From Setomelanomma holmii (Eukaryota; Ascomycota; Dothideomycetes; Pleosporales; Phaeosphaeriaceae): a stretch of DNA of 64,000 bases. Location: contig ML978237.1 of the NCBI GenBank assembly GCA_010015745.1, positions 87,652 through 151,651 of the forward strand. Direction: 5' to 3'. A program made the translations under genes and the position numbers. Shown here piece by piece: positions 22,369 to 34,800 of this stretch; within the stretch, counting starts at the first letter, position 1; every line of letters begins with the position of its first letter. The notes beneath the pieces were generated by a model. The model did not search any database, was not told the origin of the DNA, and was given only the letters and a program-made list of their open reading frames with translations.

Positions 22369-24461
22369 CTACATACGTGCCCTCTCCTTGAGGACTTTAC
22401 AATGCCGCTGAACATGCTTGCCGAGGTTCGCCTTGTTTGTCTGCCTCCTGCCGCAATGCTGGCAGGTGTGCTGATGACGTGCGAGCACTGTCGCGGGACA
22501 TCGCTTTGGCGGGTGTCTTATGTGCTGATTGAAGCTGGACGTGTTGGCGAAGTCTGTTTGGCAATATGGACATGTCCTTAACGCACCGCTACCGGAGCTA
22601 GTTGGTGATGGACTGGGCGGTAGCGCGCTGGGTGTGTTGAAGTCGTTGGGAGTCTGCGACAATGACTGTGGCGTGTTGAAGGTCGGCCAGGTCTGACACG
22701 GCGACGGTGACGTACCGAGTGTGATGCAAGTCTGTGGGATCGGGCTCGGCATCGTGTCATTCAGTCCACTTTGACGTGCTTCGGCACTGAGCTCAGGAAC
22801 TTCGATTCGTGGGAGACCATGATCCAAAGGGATTTCGTTGAGCTTAGCGTCGGTGTTCTTCAAATGAGCAAGGAAGGTGGCGGCAACAAGGCAGTTTCGG
22901 GCCACGGTGGCTGACCATCTGGTGTTTACGTCGCCGTATTCCTTATACCACCAATGCATTGCGTCATTGATGAATATTGACGTGTTCCATTCTAAAACTG
23001 CGTCAGTTGATTGACATTAAATAAGCACGGTGAAGAATGGTGACTGACCTAAAAGAAATGCCAACATTAAGCCGAATATCAGAGTGGCTGCGAGAAGCAG
23101 ATCGAGAGATCGTACGTCTATCTCCTTGGGTTTCCAGAGCACTTCTAGTGCTGGGGGAAGTTCCAGATGGTCCGTGCTAATCCTATCGTCGGACCATACA
23201 TCGGCACTGACTTGGTCGACCGACGAAGTCTCGCCATCGCCAGTTGAAGATCCACCAGTTTTCGAAGCGAATTTTTTGAAGAGATCACGAAAATGTATCA
23301 TGTTCTGGGTAGTCTCGAAAGAAACGTGGTCGATAGTTACCCCATACATGAAGTAGACGAACCTATCGAATATGCAGCGCTCCTCCGGCGTGACCATTTG
23401 CGCATAACGGGGAAGGTCGGCCTCAAATCTATGGAAAGGCGTCAGTACATAACATCTCGACCGTCATTACACATACTCTTGGGAGCTGCAAAAGCGATGC
23501 ATTTCGAGGCCAGGAACGAAACGCATAATGTCGGCCAGCAATACAAGACTGATAGCGTCATGTCCAGTCAGCCCGTCGTCCGGCAAGGAGTCATCGAGAA
23601 TACGCTTCGTGACTCGGATCGTTCTGCGCCAAATGCCACGATCATCCGACACCATGGCGCGAAGAATAGTATGGGTGGAGATCCCCAGTTGACCCTCTGA
23701 CCTTGAACACCACTCCTGCATGATGTGTACAACGTTATTCAGGACGACCATCTTTTGGGGCTTTCTTTTCAGGGCGGCCTGCTGAACGCGTGACTGCAAG
23801 GCTCTATTCATCTCACAGAGAAGCCGTGCATTATCCATTTCCTTGAAAACTTGCAACTCGGATCGGCGGAGCATGGAGCACTCTAGGTACCGCAAGGGAC
23901 ACGTATCAGTGCAGTTGAACTGTCCAGACTGATGCTCCTCGAAGCAGATTTCCTTGAGCTCTAGGCGCGCGTATGAACCAAAGTCGGCGCTTTGACGCTG
24001 CCAGTTTTTGAACGCTGCTCCCAACAAAAGTGTCAGCCTAGCACCTCAGTTCACACGGTACACTGTGAACTGCATCTCACGTGACTCTGTTAGTCACCTG
24101 CTTACTCATCTGGTTGTGTATATAATCGCTCGCAGTAGCTCTCTCAATACAACAACCTTCTGCCTCATTCATACCTGCCCTGTGCTCCCACATCCAACAA
24201 AAAGCTCAATCTCTTACGAGAGGCCAACTTGCTCGAGATCGCCGCGTTGTGAACTACTTCTACGTGTGCGAGAAGCTTTGCGCGAGTGATAACGAGCGAG
24301 CAGTCTTGCCATTCCCAGATGTTCGCTGGTAAAACTCGGACCAAAGCATGCTGCAGGTCGGTTGAGACGATGTTGTAGGTCGACCTTGAGTACAGGGCGT
24401 CATGATAGTACTCAAATGCCGAGGGAGTTAGGTAGCTATTTTGATGCCTGAACCAACCCAT
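22369..24461 (-). CDS. Hypothetical protein with C-terminal C2H2-type zinc fingers
   Basis: Four exons (24175-24461, 23477-24037, 23049-23428, 22369-22991) join in phase to about 616 aa. The N-terminal 400 residues are helical with scattered Cys (CTDTCPLRYLECSM) and no motif I can name. Around the third exon there is a hydrophobic stretch (LDLLLAATLIFGLMLAFLL), probably a membrane segment. The last exon has a Ser/Pro/Thr-rich linker and then two Cys/His units near the C-terminus: CPYCQTDFANTSSFNQHIRH and CQHCGRRQTNKANLGKHVQR. The second has C2H2 spacing with a further H-C end. The combination of a possible membrane segment and zinc fingers is unusual. It could be a membrane-tethered regulator or part of a resident-gene family of unknown role. 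Start at MGWFRHQNSY. Confidence 0.7.
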
Positions 24462-25924
24462 ACTTATCCAAAACCACGAGTTTTCAAAGGTCGATTCACT
24501 TTACACTTTCAGCTCAAACTCAAAAGCAGATCGTGGAGTTCGTACAACCAAGAACCGTATGATTGTTGGTAGAATCCGAAGTATGGTGAGCTCGAATCAG
24601 CTCCATAGTCCTGCTTCCATCGTCCTGATGGGGTCATGCTGCGCTGCGGAGCATTTCGGTCGCTTGCGTCCATCCTCGAATTGACTGTAGGGGTGCGCTG
24701 TGGACATACGACAAAGGTTGCGCAGCGAGACTTGGGCTCTTCTTATCGAACCGTGAATATAGCGTCAATACAGCGTGAATACGGACAGGAAGTAGTAATG
24801 AGAGTCGCGTCGACACGACATCTTGTAAGCCCAGGGCACCTTGCATGGTCATGTGGATCATCCACCAGCCAATCAGCCCACCACTTCATGTATATAAGCT
24901 TAGGCTACGGACATCTCAGTCCACAACACTTAACACAACACTTAACACAACAACTACACCACACAATACACCCTTACATCCACTATATCTCCTACTCCCA
25001 ACTGCTTACACATCTCAGGCGCCGGGGCGGGATATACACTTACATGGCGAAGGATGTGCTGCTTGTGTAGCTTTGTAACCGTGCTTAGAGCCTTGGCATT
25101 CCTAACTGTCTGCGTGGGGCAGCCACGCCGCCAGGGACGTGCTCAAAGTCAATAAGCTCATCGTAGCTCTCTCGTCATTGGGCGTGCCCAACCCCTGGAC
25201 TCACCTAAAGTGTTCCAGCAGAAAGACCTCTGCCCTATCATTCTCGATTCTCAAGCGTTACACGAGCGCTATGTGCTTCTTCGTGGTCGATCATTAGCCT
25301 CTAGCTCTGAAGAATGAAGCATGCACACATGTCTATCTGCAAGCCAATTCCTAACGTCCTGAACACGATTGCACCCACATAGTGCCAGCCGCGAGAATGC
25401 GCAGCCTTATTTGAAGCATTCCTAACATAAACATCATTTGGAGGGTGCGCAGGACGTTAATACAGGGGCCGGCTGAGCCGCAGTGACGCAACATACCCCT
25501 CCGATCATTGCGGGATCTCGAGCGGTTCCTTCGGCTCAATACCACGATATTTTTAACCATGATATTCCTATCATGCATACTCGCATTCATAAATTCCTAC
25601 CCGATTCTTCTCAAGGAGAAAAACCCCGACCCAGGCATTCCTAATTGAAACGTTTGCGCGATGTCTATAACGAAGATCTTGGTTGGAATCGTGCGAGATG
25701 GCTGCGAGTACGTATAAAAATGAACAATGATACCAGGCGTGACAAGGTCGATTCGCCCACACTAACCTTCCCGGCAGAAGCATACATATCTGCCATACCG
25801 AAAATGTAACGGTACGGGGGGGAGGACTGCGCTGAATTGACTACCTGAGGTGGGCGGAGCTACATATATAGACTGCCGTACATGAGCTATCCCAACTCGT
25901 ACTACCGGTAGAGTGGGTCTGGGC
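24462..25924. other. Intergenic region with recurring ATTCCTA motifs
   Basis: Nearly 1.5 kb without a credible gene. It contains a short CTTAACACAA tandem around 24930 and six ATTCCTA motifs between 25098 and 25645 (see findings). A TATATA-like box (about 25863, ACATATATAGA) lies 60 bp before the small ORF at 25925. Confidence 0.5.
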
Positions 25925-26197
25925 ATGGCCCAAACCGTTACAGAAAATAGTTCCACGATGAATACCACGGCAACTCCTTCAAACACAGCCTTTCAAATTG
26001 CCACAAGTTCAGCTTTAACTTCAGTGCCAGTTCCCGTCTATTTCATAAGTCATGGAATCTCACTAGAGGCTATCATTGCCATCGTGTGTGCCGTTATTGG
26101 TACCATCATTCCACTTGGGATCTTCTTGACGAAGAATGCTATGAAGCGCGACAGATGTCAGTTTCCCGTACTCATCCCCGTTGTTACAATCTGCTGA
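25925..26197 (+). CDS. Possible small single-pass membrane protein
   Basis: This 90-aa ORF starts MAQTVTENSSTMNTTATPSN. It has a Ser/Thr/Asn-rich N-terminus with N-glycosylation sequons, then one strongly hydrophobic segment (LEAIIAIVCAVIGTIIPLGI, about residues 50-70), then basic residues (KNAMKRDR). That is the layout of a small type III or type I membrane protein. An upstream TATA-like box supports transcription. There is no homology I can name. The last 14 residues may not be coding if an intron begins after KRDR. Evidence is composition only. Confidence 0.4.
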   Translation: MAQTVTENSSTMNTTATPSNTAFQIATSSALTSVPVPVYFISHGISLEAIIAIVCAVIGTIIPLGIFLTKNAMKRDRCQFPVLIPVVTIC

Positions 26198-26516
26198 TTT
26201 CGCTTTCTGCGAAGGTGGTGGCAGTAGTGAGCAAGTCTGAATGTCAAAGGGCTGGGTCGATATGGGGCGAAAGGTTGAGCTGAGACACACATGGTTGGTT
26301 GGGCGCCTTGGGCAGGTGATGGCCATGACAAGTCTGGCGTGCTTGTGAGGGGTCAAGGGCAGCTATTTAAATGTTGCGCAGCTGAGATTTTGAGTGATTA
26401 TACTAGCAATGTAAGGATCGGCAGTTGCCAGAGCGCTATCGTAGTTTTGATATGCATTAATAGATTTCGCTGTCAATAGAGAACGTTATGTATCCCAACA
26501 TCCTACGATGCCAGCA

Positions 26517-28332
26517 TCAATTCACTCTCTCCCCAATAACAGGGTGCCTATGCCCATCAACGTAACCGCTTTGCCCTCGTCCTCTGCCCATGTTCCCTCT
26601 ATCCCACGGCAACACCACATTCAAGAACACGCCCACAATGCCCGCAATAACGAATGGTGTCTCTACCGCAAGATTAACACCCTGCTCCAACCCCACCAAC
26701 CTCTGATTACTCCCGCTATAATCCAGGATGCTTGCAAACCAGTCGGGCTGACAAATATCCATAAAACCGACGCCCAGCGCAACAGTCAAAATGAACCGAT
26801 CACGCCTCGTCCACGCAATCAGCGCCAGCACGCGTATTCCTGCAACTGCGATGGTGGAGTACAAAAAGACTTGCATCCCACCAAGTACACTTGGTGGCAT
26901 CGAAGCGAACACTGCGCCAAACTTCGCCACTATTCCCATCAACACCAAGAATCCGCTCGCAGCCCACCCTGCACGCCTCGACGCACAGCTAGTGAGTACG
27001 ATCACGCCATTGTTCCCCGCCTGACTGACCATCGGCGGCCCAGTCGCCAGCGCCGAGAACAAACTTCCCAGCCCATCGCATAAAATCCCGCCTTGAATGC
27101 GCGTGTTGAACGTCGTGCCTTCGATATCCACGTCGCTGAGCTCGGCGGTCGCGAGGATATCCGGGATACACGATACAGCTTGGCACGCGAACATGATGAG
27201 CAGGGGAAGAACGAGGCTTCCATCGACGGATAAAGGGAATGTCGTTGTCCAGAGAAAGGTGCCTGTTGGAGCAGCGGTGATGGAGGACGTGGACCAGTAT
27301 CCTGTCAGTCCGGAGATCAGAGAGCCGATAAATAAGCCTATGATTACGCTGGCGCTGCGCATCAATGGTGCGCCGAGCGTTTCGACGAGGATAATAGTAG
27401 CAAACACGCTAAATCCCAGGCCGATGAGCTTCGGATCGCCCCAAGGCAGCGGTTTCGGTGCAGAAGTGTCGGGACATAAAGCATAAAATCCTTCGCCACC
27501 ATGACAGTTCGAACTCCCGCCCCAATTTTGTAACCCGTTGCCGACGAGATATACGCCGACGAGAGTTAACATACTCCCCGTGATAGGTTTTGGGAAAATG
27601 TTATTCAGCAGTTTGGGCGGGACAAAGGACATGCCGATCTGGAGCCAGACGCAGCATAGCATGGTGCCTAAAACGGCGCCCCAGGCTGCTGGGCAGGGGA
27701 GTTGTGTGCCGTCGGGGCTGAGCGGACATGTACCTGCTTTGTAGCGCAGGGCGGCGTAGTTGAACACGATTGGAAGGATGTCGAATGTTGGGCCCACGAC
27801 GGAGAGAAGGCCCGTGCCGATGTAGAATGGCGTCCTTGTGATGTGCAGACGTGTGACTTGTAGTGCGGTTGCGATGCCAGTAGTGATGAAGGCGGTGGAG
27901 ACGAGGTATTGCGTCATGTCGGAGTCGAAGTTGAAGGCGCCGGATGCGATGGCGAGAGGAGGTGAGACGATGGAACCGATCATGGTTAGGGCGTGTTGGA
28001 GGCCGAGGAGGAGGGTGAGGAGGACTGGGACGCGGTCATTAAGACCATAGAAAGGGGCTTGGTAGTCTTTGTATTTTTTGTTCAGGGGCCAGATGTTGGG
28101 CGTTATGAGGTAGAGGTAGTCCTAGAGCCAGTGTCAGTATAAATGACCAACGGCATGAGAAACAACTGGAGCATACGTAGTCTCCAATCCAGCCATCTTT
28201 GGTCGTGAAGGTGTACTTCAATTCATTGAGTGTGCTTTGCCATTCCGAACCGACGATTCCTTGAACGACAGAAGGTTGGTCGTCGATGACATCCGCAGAT
28301 TTCGAAGTCGCTTCCATGTCTTTGCTAGACAT
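26517..28332 (-). CDS. NCS2-family nucleobase transporter relative (UapA/UapC-like)
   Basis: Exons 28177-28332 and 26517-28121 (intron 28122-28176) give 586 aa. The protein opens with a cytoplasmic stretch and the family's GDYDYLYLITPNIWP entry, then about 12-14 hydrophobic segments including ALTMIGSIVSPPLA, GMSFVPPKLLNNIFPKPITG and PPSVLGGMQVFLYSTIAVAG. This is the plasma-membrane uric acid/xanthine:H+ symporter family. The signature equivalent to UapA Q408-N409-x-G-(x4)-T-R417 reads G-N-N-G-V-I-V-L-T-S (residues 421-430 here), so the substrate-binding Gln and the Arg are replaced by Gly and Ser. The TM8 equivalent of E356 also appears changed (CIPDILAT). Transport of a non-canonical substrate is therefore likely. 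It is divergent from the amidohydrolase gene (564 bp between starts). Confidence 0.9.
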
Positions 28333-28895
28333 CCTCGAACGTCCTCAAATGGAGGCTTGTTCTGTGAGAGGTGCCGAGCTTGAAGGTGCTCCTGGAGACG
28401 ACACTGGAAATGACACCCACGTTTTGAGCAATTGAATATGTTCACCCGCCTCGTAGGTCTGCAGCGTGTACGAAGGCGAACAAACTTGGGTTGAGGTCCA
28501 AGGCTACAAGCAACAGTAATATAGCCACTGGTCGATTGCAACGCCCTCATCCTAAATCTTGCTGTGATCCAGAAAATCCAGGAGCTACATCAAAAGAACT
28601 CATCGATAACCCGAGACGAATACATGAATGATTGCGACTTGTCGAGATAGTCCGAAGATAGGTGGTTTTTCGATAGTATCGGACCAATCAGCGTGTTGCG
28701 ATAGATGCTCCACACCCGAGGCTCGGCCGGGCAGGGGTGCGAATGTCAAGATACGCACCCCAGGTTTTGTAACGGCATTCGGCACCAACCGAAAAGTGTT
28801 GCAAGAAAGCTTGATGAGTACTCGCAGTGTGAACGCTCGAGCATCAACTGCCCATCATTGCGACTGGGAAGATATCTGTCAGTACAAACATCACC

Positions 28896-30407
28896 ATGAC
28901 CGCAGACGAACTGGGTAAAGCAACTGTACGGGTGTTCATCCATGCCACCATCGTTACCGTCAATAAGGAACGTGAAGTTATTTTGGATGGCGCATTACTC
29001 GTGAAAGACGGTCGGATCGCCGCAGTCGGAAAGACCGAACACATCCTACCAGAGATTCACGCCACAGAGAAGACTCTCGAAACCATCGACTGCACAGACA
29101 AGATCATCATTCCGGGACTGATCAACACCCACGCTCATCTCGTGCAGTCGCTGCTGCGAGGTCTAGCGGAGGATTTGCCTCTTCACAGCTGGCTATGCGA
29201 TGCAATATGGCCATTGGAAGCGAATTACGCCGAAGAAGATGGTTACGTCGCATCGATGCTGACGATCGCGGAGATGCTGAAGACGGGGACAACATGCTTT
29301 CTCGAAGCTATGCTCACGCACAGAAGCGGATTGGAGAACGTGGTCCGGGCCGTTGAAGAGACGGGTATTAGGGCATGTTTGGTAAGATGACAATGTGCTC
29401 CCCTCGAGGCCCCTCGTTGACAACGAAAATAGGGCAAACTCATCAAGGCAGTAGAGACGAATCCAGACCTGAAGTTGAAGGATGCTAGAGACCGAGATGT
29501 GGCAAGCATGTCTCTTGATTCCGCTGTGTCGGCGCATGAGAAGTACCATGGAAGTCAGAACGAACGCCTGCATATGTGGTTTTCGGCTGGCACACCAAGA
29601 GGGTCGCCAATGTCTGGTCACTCCGCCATTGGTGAAGCTGCGAGGTCTCGCGATATTGGCTTGACCATGCACTGTGCAGAAGCTCCAAAGGACCTCTCGA
29701 TATATCGTCAGTACTACGACTGCAGTCCCATGCAGTTCTGCGACCAGACCAAGTTGACGGGTGCGAACAGCGTCTTCGCACACGTCGTGCATGCGGATCC
29801 AAGCGCTGGTGATTTCAATATTCTGCGCGAGAGCAGGAGTACTGTGTCGCATAATCCGACCAGTAACCTCAAGCTGGGTTCGGGTGTGTGTCCTGTGCCA
29901 GACATGGTCGCTGCAGGCGTGAACGTGGCTCTTGGAACTGATGGCGCGCCCTGCAACAACACATACGACATGTTCCGCGAGATGCATCTAGCTTCGATCT
30001 TGCATAGTGGTGTTCGAGAAGATGCAGGCGTGCTAAGCGCCTACCAAGTTCTTGAGTTTGCCACCATCAATGGTGCTCGTGCGCTGGGACTGGAGAACCA
30101 GATAGGCAGTGTGGAGATTGGCAAGAAGGCCGACATAGTCGTTGTCGCTCCTAGAGGTGTGCGCTCAGCCCCATGGGATGCGTCCCAAGTGGCAGCAGGC
30201 GGGATCGATCCTGTCACCGTGCTGGTCCATAGCTCAGGCATGGATGTTGATACGGTTCTGGTAGATGGTGTCTTCCTTGTTGAGAAGGGAAAGCTCTTGC
30301 AGATTGACGAGGAAAATGTTGTGAGTAGAGCCAAAGAATCGGTCGCGGGCATTCGCAAAAGGAGCAAAGTCGGCGCCCGCAACCATATGTCTCTCAAGTA
30401 TACATGA
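28896..30407 (+). CDS. Amidohydrolase of the AtzA / SAH-MTA deaminase-like group
   Basis: Exons 28896-29381 and 29433-30407 (51-nt intron, phase 0) give 486 aa, a normal length for this metal-dependent hydrolase group (COG0402 type). The metal site is complete: the NTHAHL motif (H79, H81) after PGLI, MHCAEA (H242), SHNPTSNLKLGSG (H302) and GTDGAPCNN (D332). The NTHAHLVQSLLRGLAEDLPL block and the HNPTSNLKL block match deaminases of adenosine derivatives (MTA/SAH deaminase), 8-oxoguanine or N-ethylammeline chlorohydrolase-type enzymes. Which substrate it uses cannot be decided. A position beside an NCS2 transporter relative suggests a purine- or triazine-like heterocycle. No signal peptide, so cytosolic. 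Confidence 0.92.
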
Positions 30408-30685
30408 TTTGCATTGTCGGAGAAATCTTCAATCTGAGCGGTGATGCGAGGTGAATCGGTGTGGCGTAGATGATCAGTTAACAGTGTGCTAGGGTCGGAC
30501 GATGCTGAGTGCGATGAATGTCAAGTAGGCCCGGCCGAGCAGTGGCAATGGGAAATCGAGCTGGCAGGTGCGGATGATCCAGACCTGATGATGCACGAAA
30601 CGTGCGTAGTGGTGACACGAAAGCTCACTAGATGCGACAACAATGTTGAGATGCTCGTATACTTGTTTTGGGCGGAGCCAACAGT

Positions 30686-31818
30686 TCACTCATCCTTCGA
30701 GTAAAATCCGACATCCCCACTGTCCCTGCCTAGCTCCAACAGCCTCTCCCTCATCCCTTTCGCCCTTTCGACCCACTCCTCACCTTCGCATTTACTCAGA
30801 TCCCACTCTTTAGCCCACTCTCCAACGCCATGCTGCAACACGTTCCTCGCTCGCTGCGTGCCCGCAGCCTTCGTACCAATGCTACCATGCAACGTCATCC
30901 TCTCTTTTTCACAATCATAGACACCCCGATGCAAAATATTGTTGTTGTAAAAAGCCACCTCTCCCGCCTTCAGGTTCACCGTGATCTGACCCGGCAAACT
31001 CGACTCATATGGATCTGCGTGTCTCTCAATATCCGTTCTCGCACGCTTATGCGATCCAGGTATCAAGATCAGCGACGAGTCGTCATACAGTGCCAGGTTC
31101 CACTGCGCATGCCAACCTGGCTTGTTCAAACGCTCCAACTCCTCATCAGCTGTCGCAGTGGCAGGGACATCATCTCTGTGCCATCGCAATGCGAAATCAT
31201 GGCCTGGTCGGACAAGCATGTTGTACAATTCCATGGTCAAATCACCCTGCTCAGATTCGATCAGTGCAGCCACATAACGCAGCAACTCTGCGTCAAAATA
31301 GCTCTTTGCGAACGTCAAGTGATCTGGATTTGAGGGATGCAAGAGGTGCTGAACGCCCCATATCCCATTGCTAGGATCCTGAGGCCAGGGCGGGAATTGT
31401 TTGGGGAGGGTGCGGATGTAGGGCCATTTCCCTGAGCGCGCAGCAGAGAAGATGCGTATTGCTGCGGCGCGCAGATTGTCGAGGTCGAAGGAAGGGAAGA
31501 GAGAGGCGGAGAGAACGACAAAGCCGTCGCGGTCGAGGGATTCGCGGGCCGCGGTGTAGGGGTCGGATGTTGAGGTTGTTATGCTTGCGATGTGGGCTAA
31601 AAGAGTGTTGGTAGGTGCGGAGTCGGATGTGTCGAATGGAAGGATGATCTTACCTTACCTTTATCACCTTTTCCATTGGCTTGCGAATCTACTTTCGTAC
31701 TGGATAGCGGCTTATCTGCTGGCTCTTCTACAGCAGGTTGTGCGAAAGGAAGAGAAACTGTAGCTTTGGCGCTGCCTTTGTGCCCACCTCTATCAGGTTG
31801 GTGCTCTGTGTAAGGCAT
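30686..31818 (-). CDS. Phytanoyl-CoA dioxygenase (PhyH) family protein
   Basis: Exons 31659-31818 and 30686-31596 (intron 31597-31658) give 356 aa starting MPYTEHQPDRGG. After a disordered N-terminus the dioxygenase part begins at about residue 65 (ESLDRDGFVVLSASLF). The Fe(II)/2-oxoglutarate facial triad is visible: HRDD (H192, D194) and the distal H276 in NNNILHRGVYD. An Arg about ten residues after the distal His is available for 2-oxoglutarate binding. The gene faces the amidohydrolase gene tail to tail with 278 bp between stop codons, next to the NCS2 transporter relative. Substrate unknown: fungal PhyH proteins include both lipid and secondary-metabolite oxidases. Confidence 0.9.
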
Positions 31819-34800
31819 TTTGCTAATCAAAGGAAGCCAAAGGATGGATTGGATATTGTGATGAGTGGGTTTGTTCGGTTGTTGCAAGTTGAGGTTGCTC
31901 TGTAGAGGTGTGGCACAGCACAAAGCTACCCCGCATCGACAAGCTTCACCCCACCTTACGTGTGTTCTCTGAGTAAGTTGATGCATGCGCCCCTTGCGTC
32001 TTTACTCATGCGACAACATCATGTGGCTCACGACTGCAAGAATCACACACTCTCTCTCGAATATCTAATGATATATGGGTAGCCACAAAACTGACAACCA
32101 TACAGTCTAATTGTATCCTGATGACCCGGCAATGCACAGGTCTAATCCAATACACTCGGATCACCTTATCGGGTATCAAATACAGAGAGTAACCAAGCGG
32201 TATCGACTGAACCCCTGCTGAATGTCTTCGTGGTAACACACGGCCAATGGCACAGTGTTCTTAGCCTAATTTCACTTGCTTATCCAGTACAATGACATGG
32301 TCTGGCAATTTCAACTGAACGTTCCCGCGGCAAGCTCACCAGAAAGGTTCGGGAATCCTGGCACAGACTACACTTGTGGCGTTTGTTGAAGCAAGCATGG
32401 AAGATCTGGGGAATAAAAGTTGTTGAGATCTGAAGAAGCCAGGAGTCGCGATCGTGATCCCGTCCTGTGTTTGAGATACAGGACATGCTAATACCCAAAT
32501 CCACAACTTTGTAATTTCCACGGCTTTCGGCTGACCAGCTTCGGCCCCTTAGAGCCCTAGATGGGGGAGCACACGACCTCGCAATTCCAGGGACCCAAAG
32601 AACAGTTCGGTCATCTTTGGGCGCCACGTTGTTCTGCACGCCGTTGCTAGGGCGGAAATTGCGAGCTGCGATGGAATGATAGGAACGGTCAATCTGAAAC
32701 GGTTGTACAAGTGGATCGTGTGACCAAGGGTACTGGCCCGAGAATACTTGTACCACTCTTTACCATTTAGTGCCTCACACGCTGGGGTTCAATGACGTTC
32801 GAAGTGCGACTCGAGATTGAGATGTTCAGTACAGAAGAACAAAAACGTTCGATCGATCTCGACAATGAATTTTGACTCTCGGAACGTGTCATAGAAATCG
32901 GACGATCCATACGAACATGATCAGATCAGCTGTGAATGCTGGAGCCAGAAGTATTCGAAGACTAATCCTGTTGAGATGTGCGAGTCGCTCGGGTATATGC
33001 TCAACAAGTGGCTTTTGATCGCGGCGTACGGCTACTGGCATGACCTGTTCATGACCGTTGCAAAGGTGATCTGCGAGGAGCAGCGGAACCAAACTCATGG
33101 GCTTCTGCAGTCACTTTCCGAGATCCGGGACATCGTCGATCACTTATTCGAAATTTGAGGAGAGAGTCCGGGAGGCGTACTTCGGCCTTATTGGTCGAAT
33201 TGGTGCAAAGGCAGCCGACGCGTCTTGCGGGTTAGTGCTCTTGTTAGCATGACGTTACAGAACCTGCCTCGATTGTGATTGGGTCCATGCAGAGTTCTGA
33301 ATGTTTCAAGTGGCACTTTCTTCCGCAGGTGTGATTGGTGTGTTGAAGAGAAATGCACCGCATTTTCCTGTTGAGCCACTTGTTGAGGTCGACACGTGAA
33401 AGTGAAAGTCGAGCCTTTACTGTGGTACGTGGCTGAATGGAGACGTAAACGTGGAGAAGAGTCTCGGTCTTGATGGAATCGATGGTGGAGGCGGGCATGG
33501 ACATCAGGTACACATTGGACCTCTTTCTGGCTAAGTGTAGGAACCGAAGCTGTCCACGATGAGGTCGAAGCGTGGGGCCGTTGTGCTGTGCCGAGGACAA
33601 GAGAGCTGAATTGCGGAGACATTCAGGAACTTCTTTGTCTGAATTATATGCAGATAGTCGTCATCTAGATGTAACCTTTGCACGCGACTAAACTCCAGGC
33701 TCAAGACTTGCACACGCTGAGCTTGCCCTGCTCGTAACACCGTAGAGACCCAGTTGTCGACAGGCTGAGACGTTGCCACGAGTGCCTCTAGCAGGACTCA
33801 AAGCTGCTCGCTGGCGCTGTTTCAGATGCTTTGGCAAGCACCACCGCGTGAGTACGAGCAAGGCAAGAAACTTGTAGCTGTTAGTTCGAAGCCGACTTCA
33901 CGGTTCGCTGCGGGTCGTTGTTCCGAGCTGTCCCACTACAGTGGATAGACGAAAACTCAAACACGTTCTCGGTACCTGCTCGTAAATGTCGCGACAGCCA
34001 CGACATCTTCAACAACAAGGATGGGGTGTTCTGGCGGAGTGAAGGCGAGGAGGCAACATGCTGGAGCAATGACAACGGAAAGAATCCATGCGTCTACCAA
34101 TGCGCGGCGGTGGTGAATGTCGATGCAGCCGGAAGCGGCAGGAGATTTTCGCGCATGATTTTTGATTGGTAGCGCTTGCTCAGAATAGCAGGCGACCCAC
34201 TAGTCACTCGCGTCATCCCGGCTTGAAAAGCGGGGCAACAGGCGTGGTGCAACACGCACAGCAAAACCGTGATGTCTTCCATGTCGGTGCGGGATGCAAT
34301 CGAGGGTCCAAATAGAGAGTGAATCTAGTACCATCTCATTGGCCTCCAGATGCCACGGCTCGAGCATGTTTCCTCATTTGCAGGAAATGATCATGTGCCT
34401 GTCGAAGGCACATCAAACGGATCTCATCTCGCTCGCTTCCCCACGCCTTGGCATTCAAAACGCAGTATTACTCCGCGATGTCGTTGACTTTTTTCGACGA
34501 TCCTGTCAAATATACCGTGCGGCCTGGTGGCGTACGGCGGACCCTGTCGAATGTGTCGGTGCTGCGAATAGTCAAGGAAGAGTCGCATTGATGGCCAATT
34601 TAACCATCCTTTGGAGTATTTCGTGCCTCTCAACCTCCCACGTTGCTGGGAATTGACATTTTCGAATTTCATCTTCCCGTCAATTGCAATCGTCCCATGT
34701 GAAACGGGCCCGCAATTGCATGTCCTGTGGCAATAAGCGGGAACATGTCGGTGAGCTTGACCATGACGAGCTTATCGTACACGGTATATGCACGCCATGG

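Noticed and set aside
24636..25070. 144-codon ORF near 24.6-25.1 kb
   Set aside because: Composition is repetitive (CTTAACACAA tandem) and there is no domain or splice context.
32530..32575. tRNA-like stretch
   Set aside because: No cloverleaf can be folded from it; no anticodon arm or T-arm pairing.
33531..33779. Possible F-box/LRR-like minus-strand ORF
   Set aside because: Only 82 codons; resemblance to an LRR pattern is too weak to annotate.
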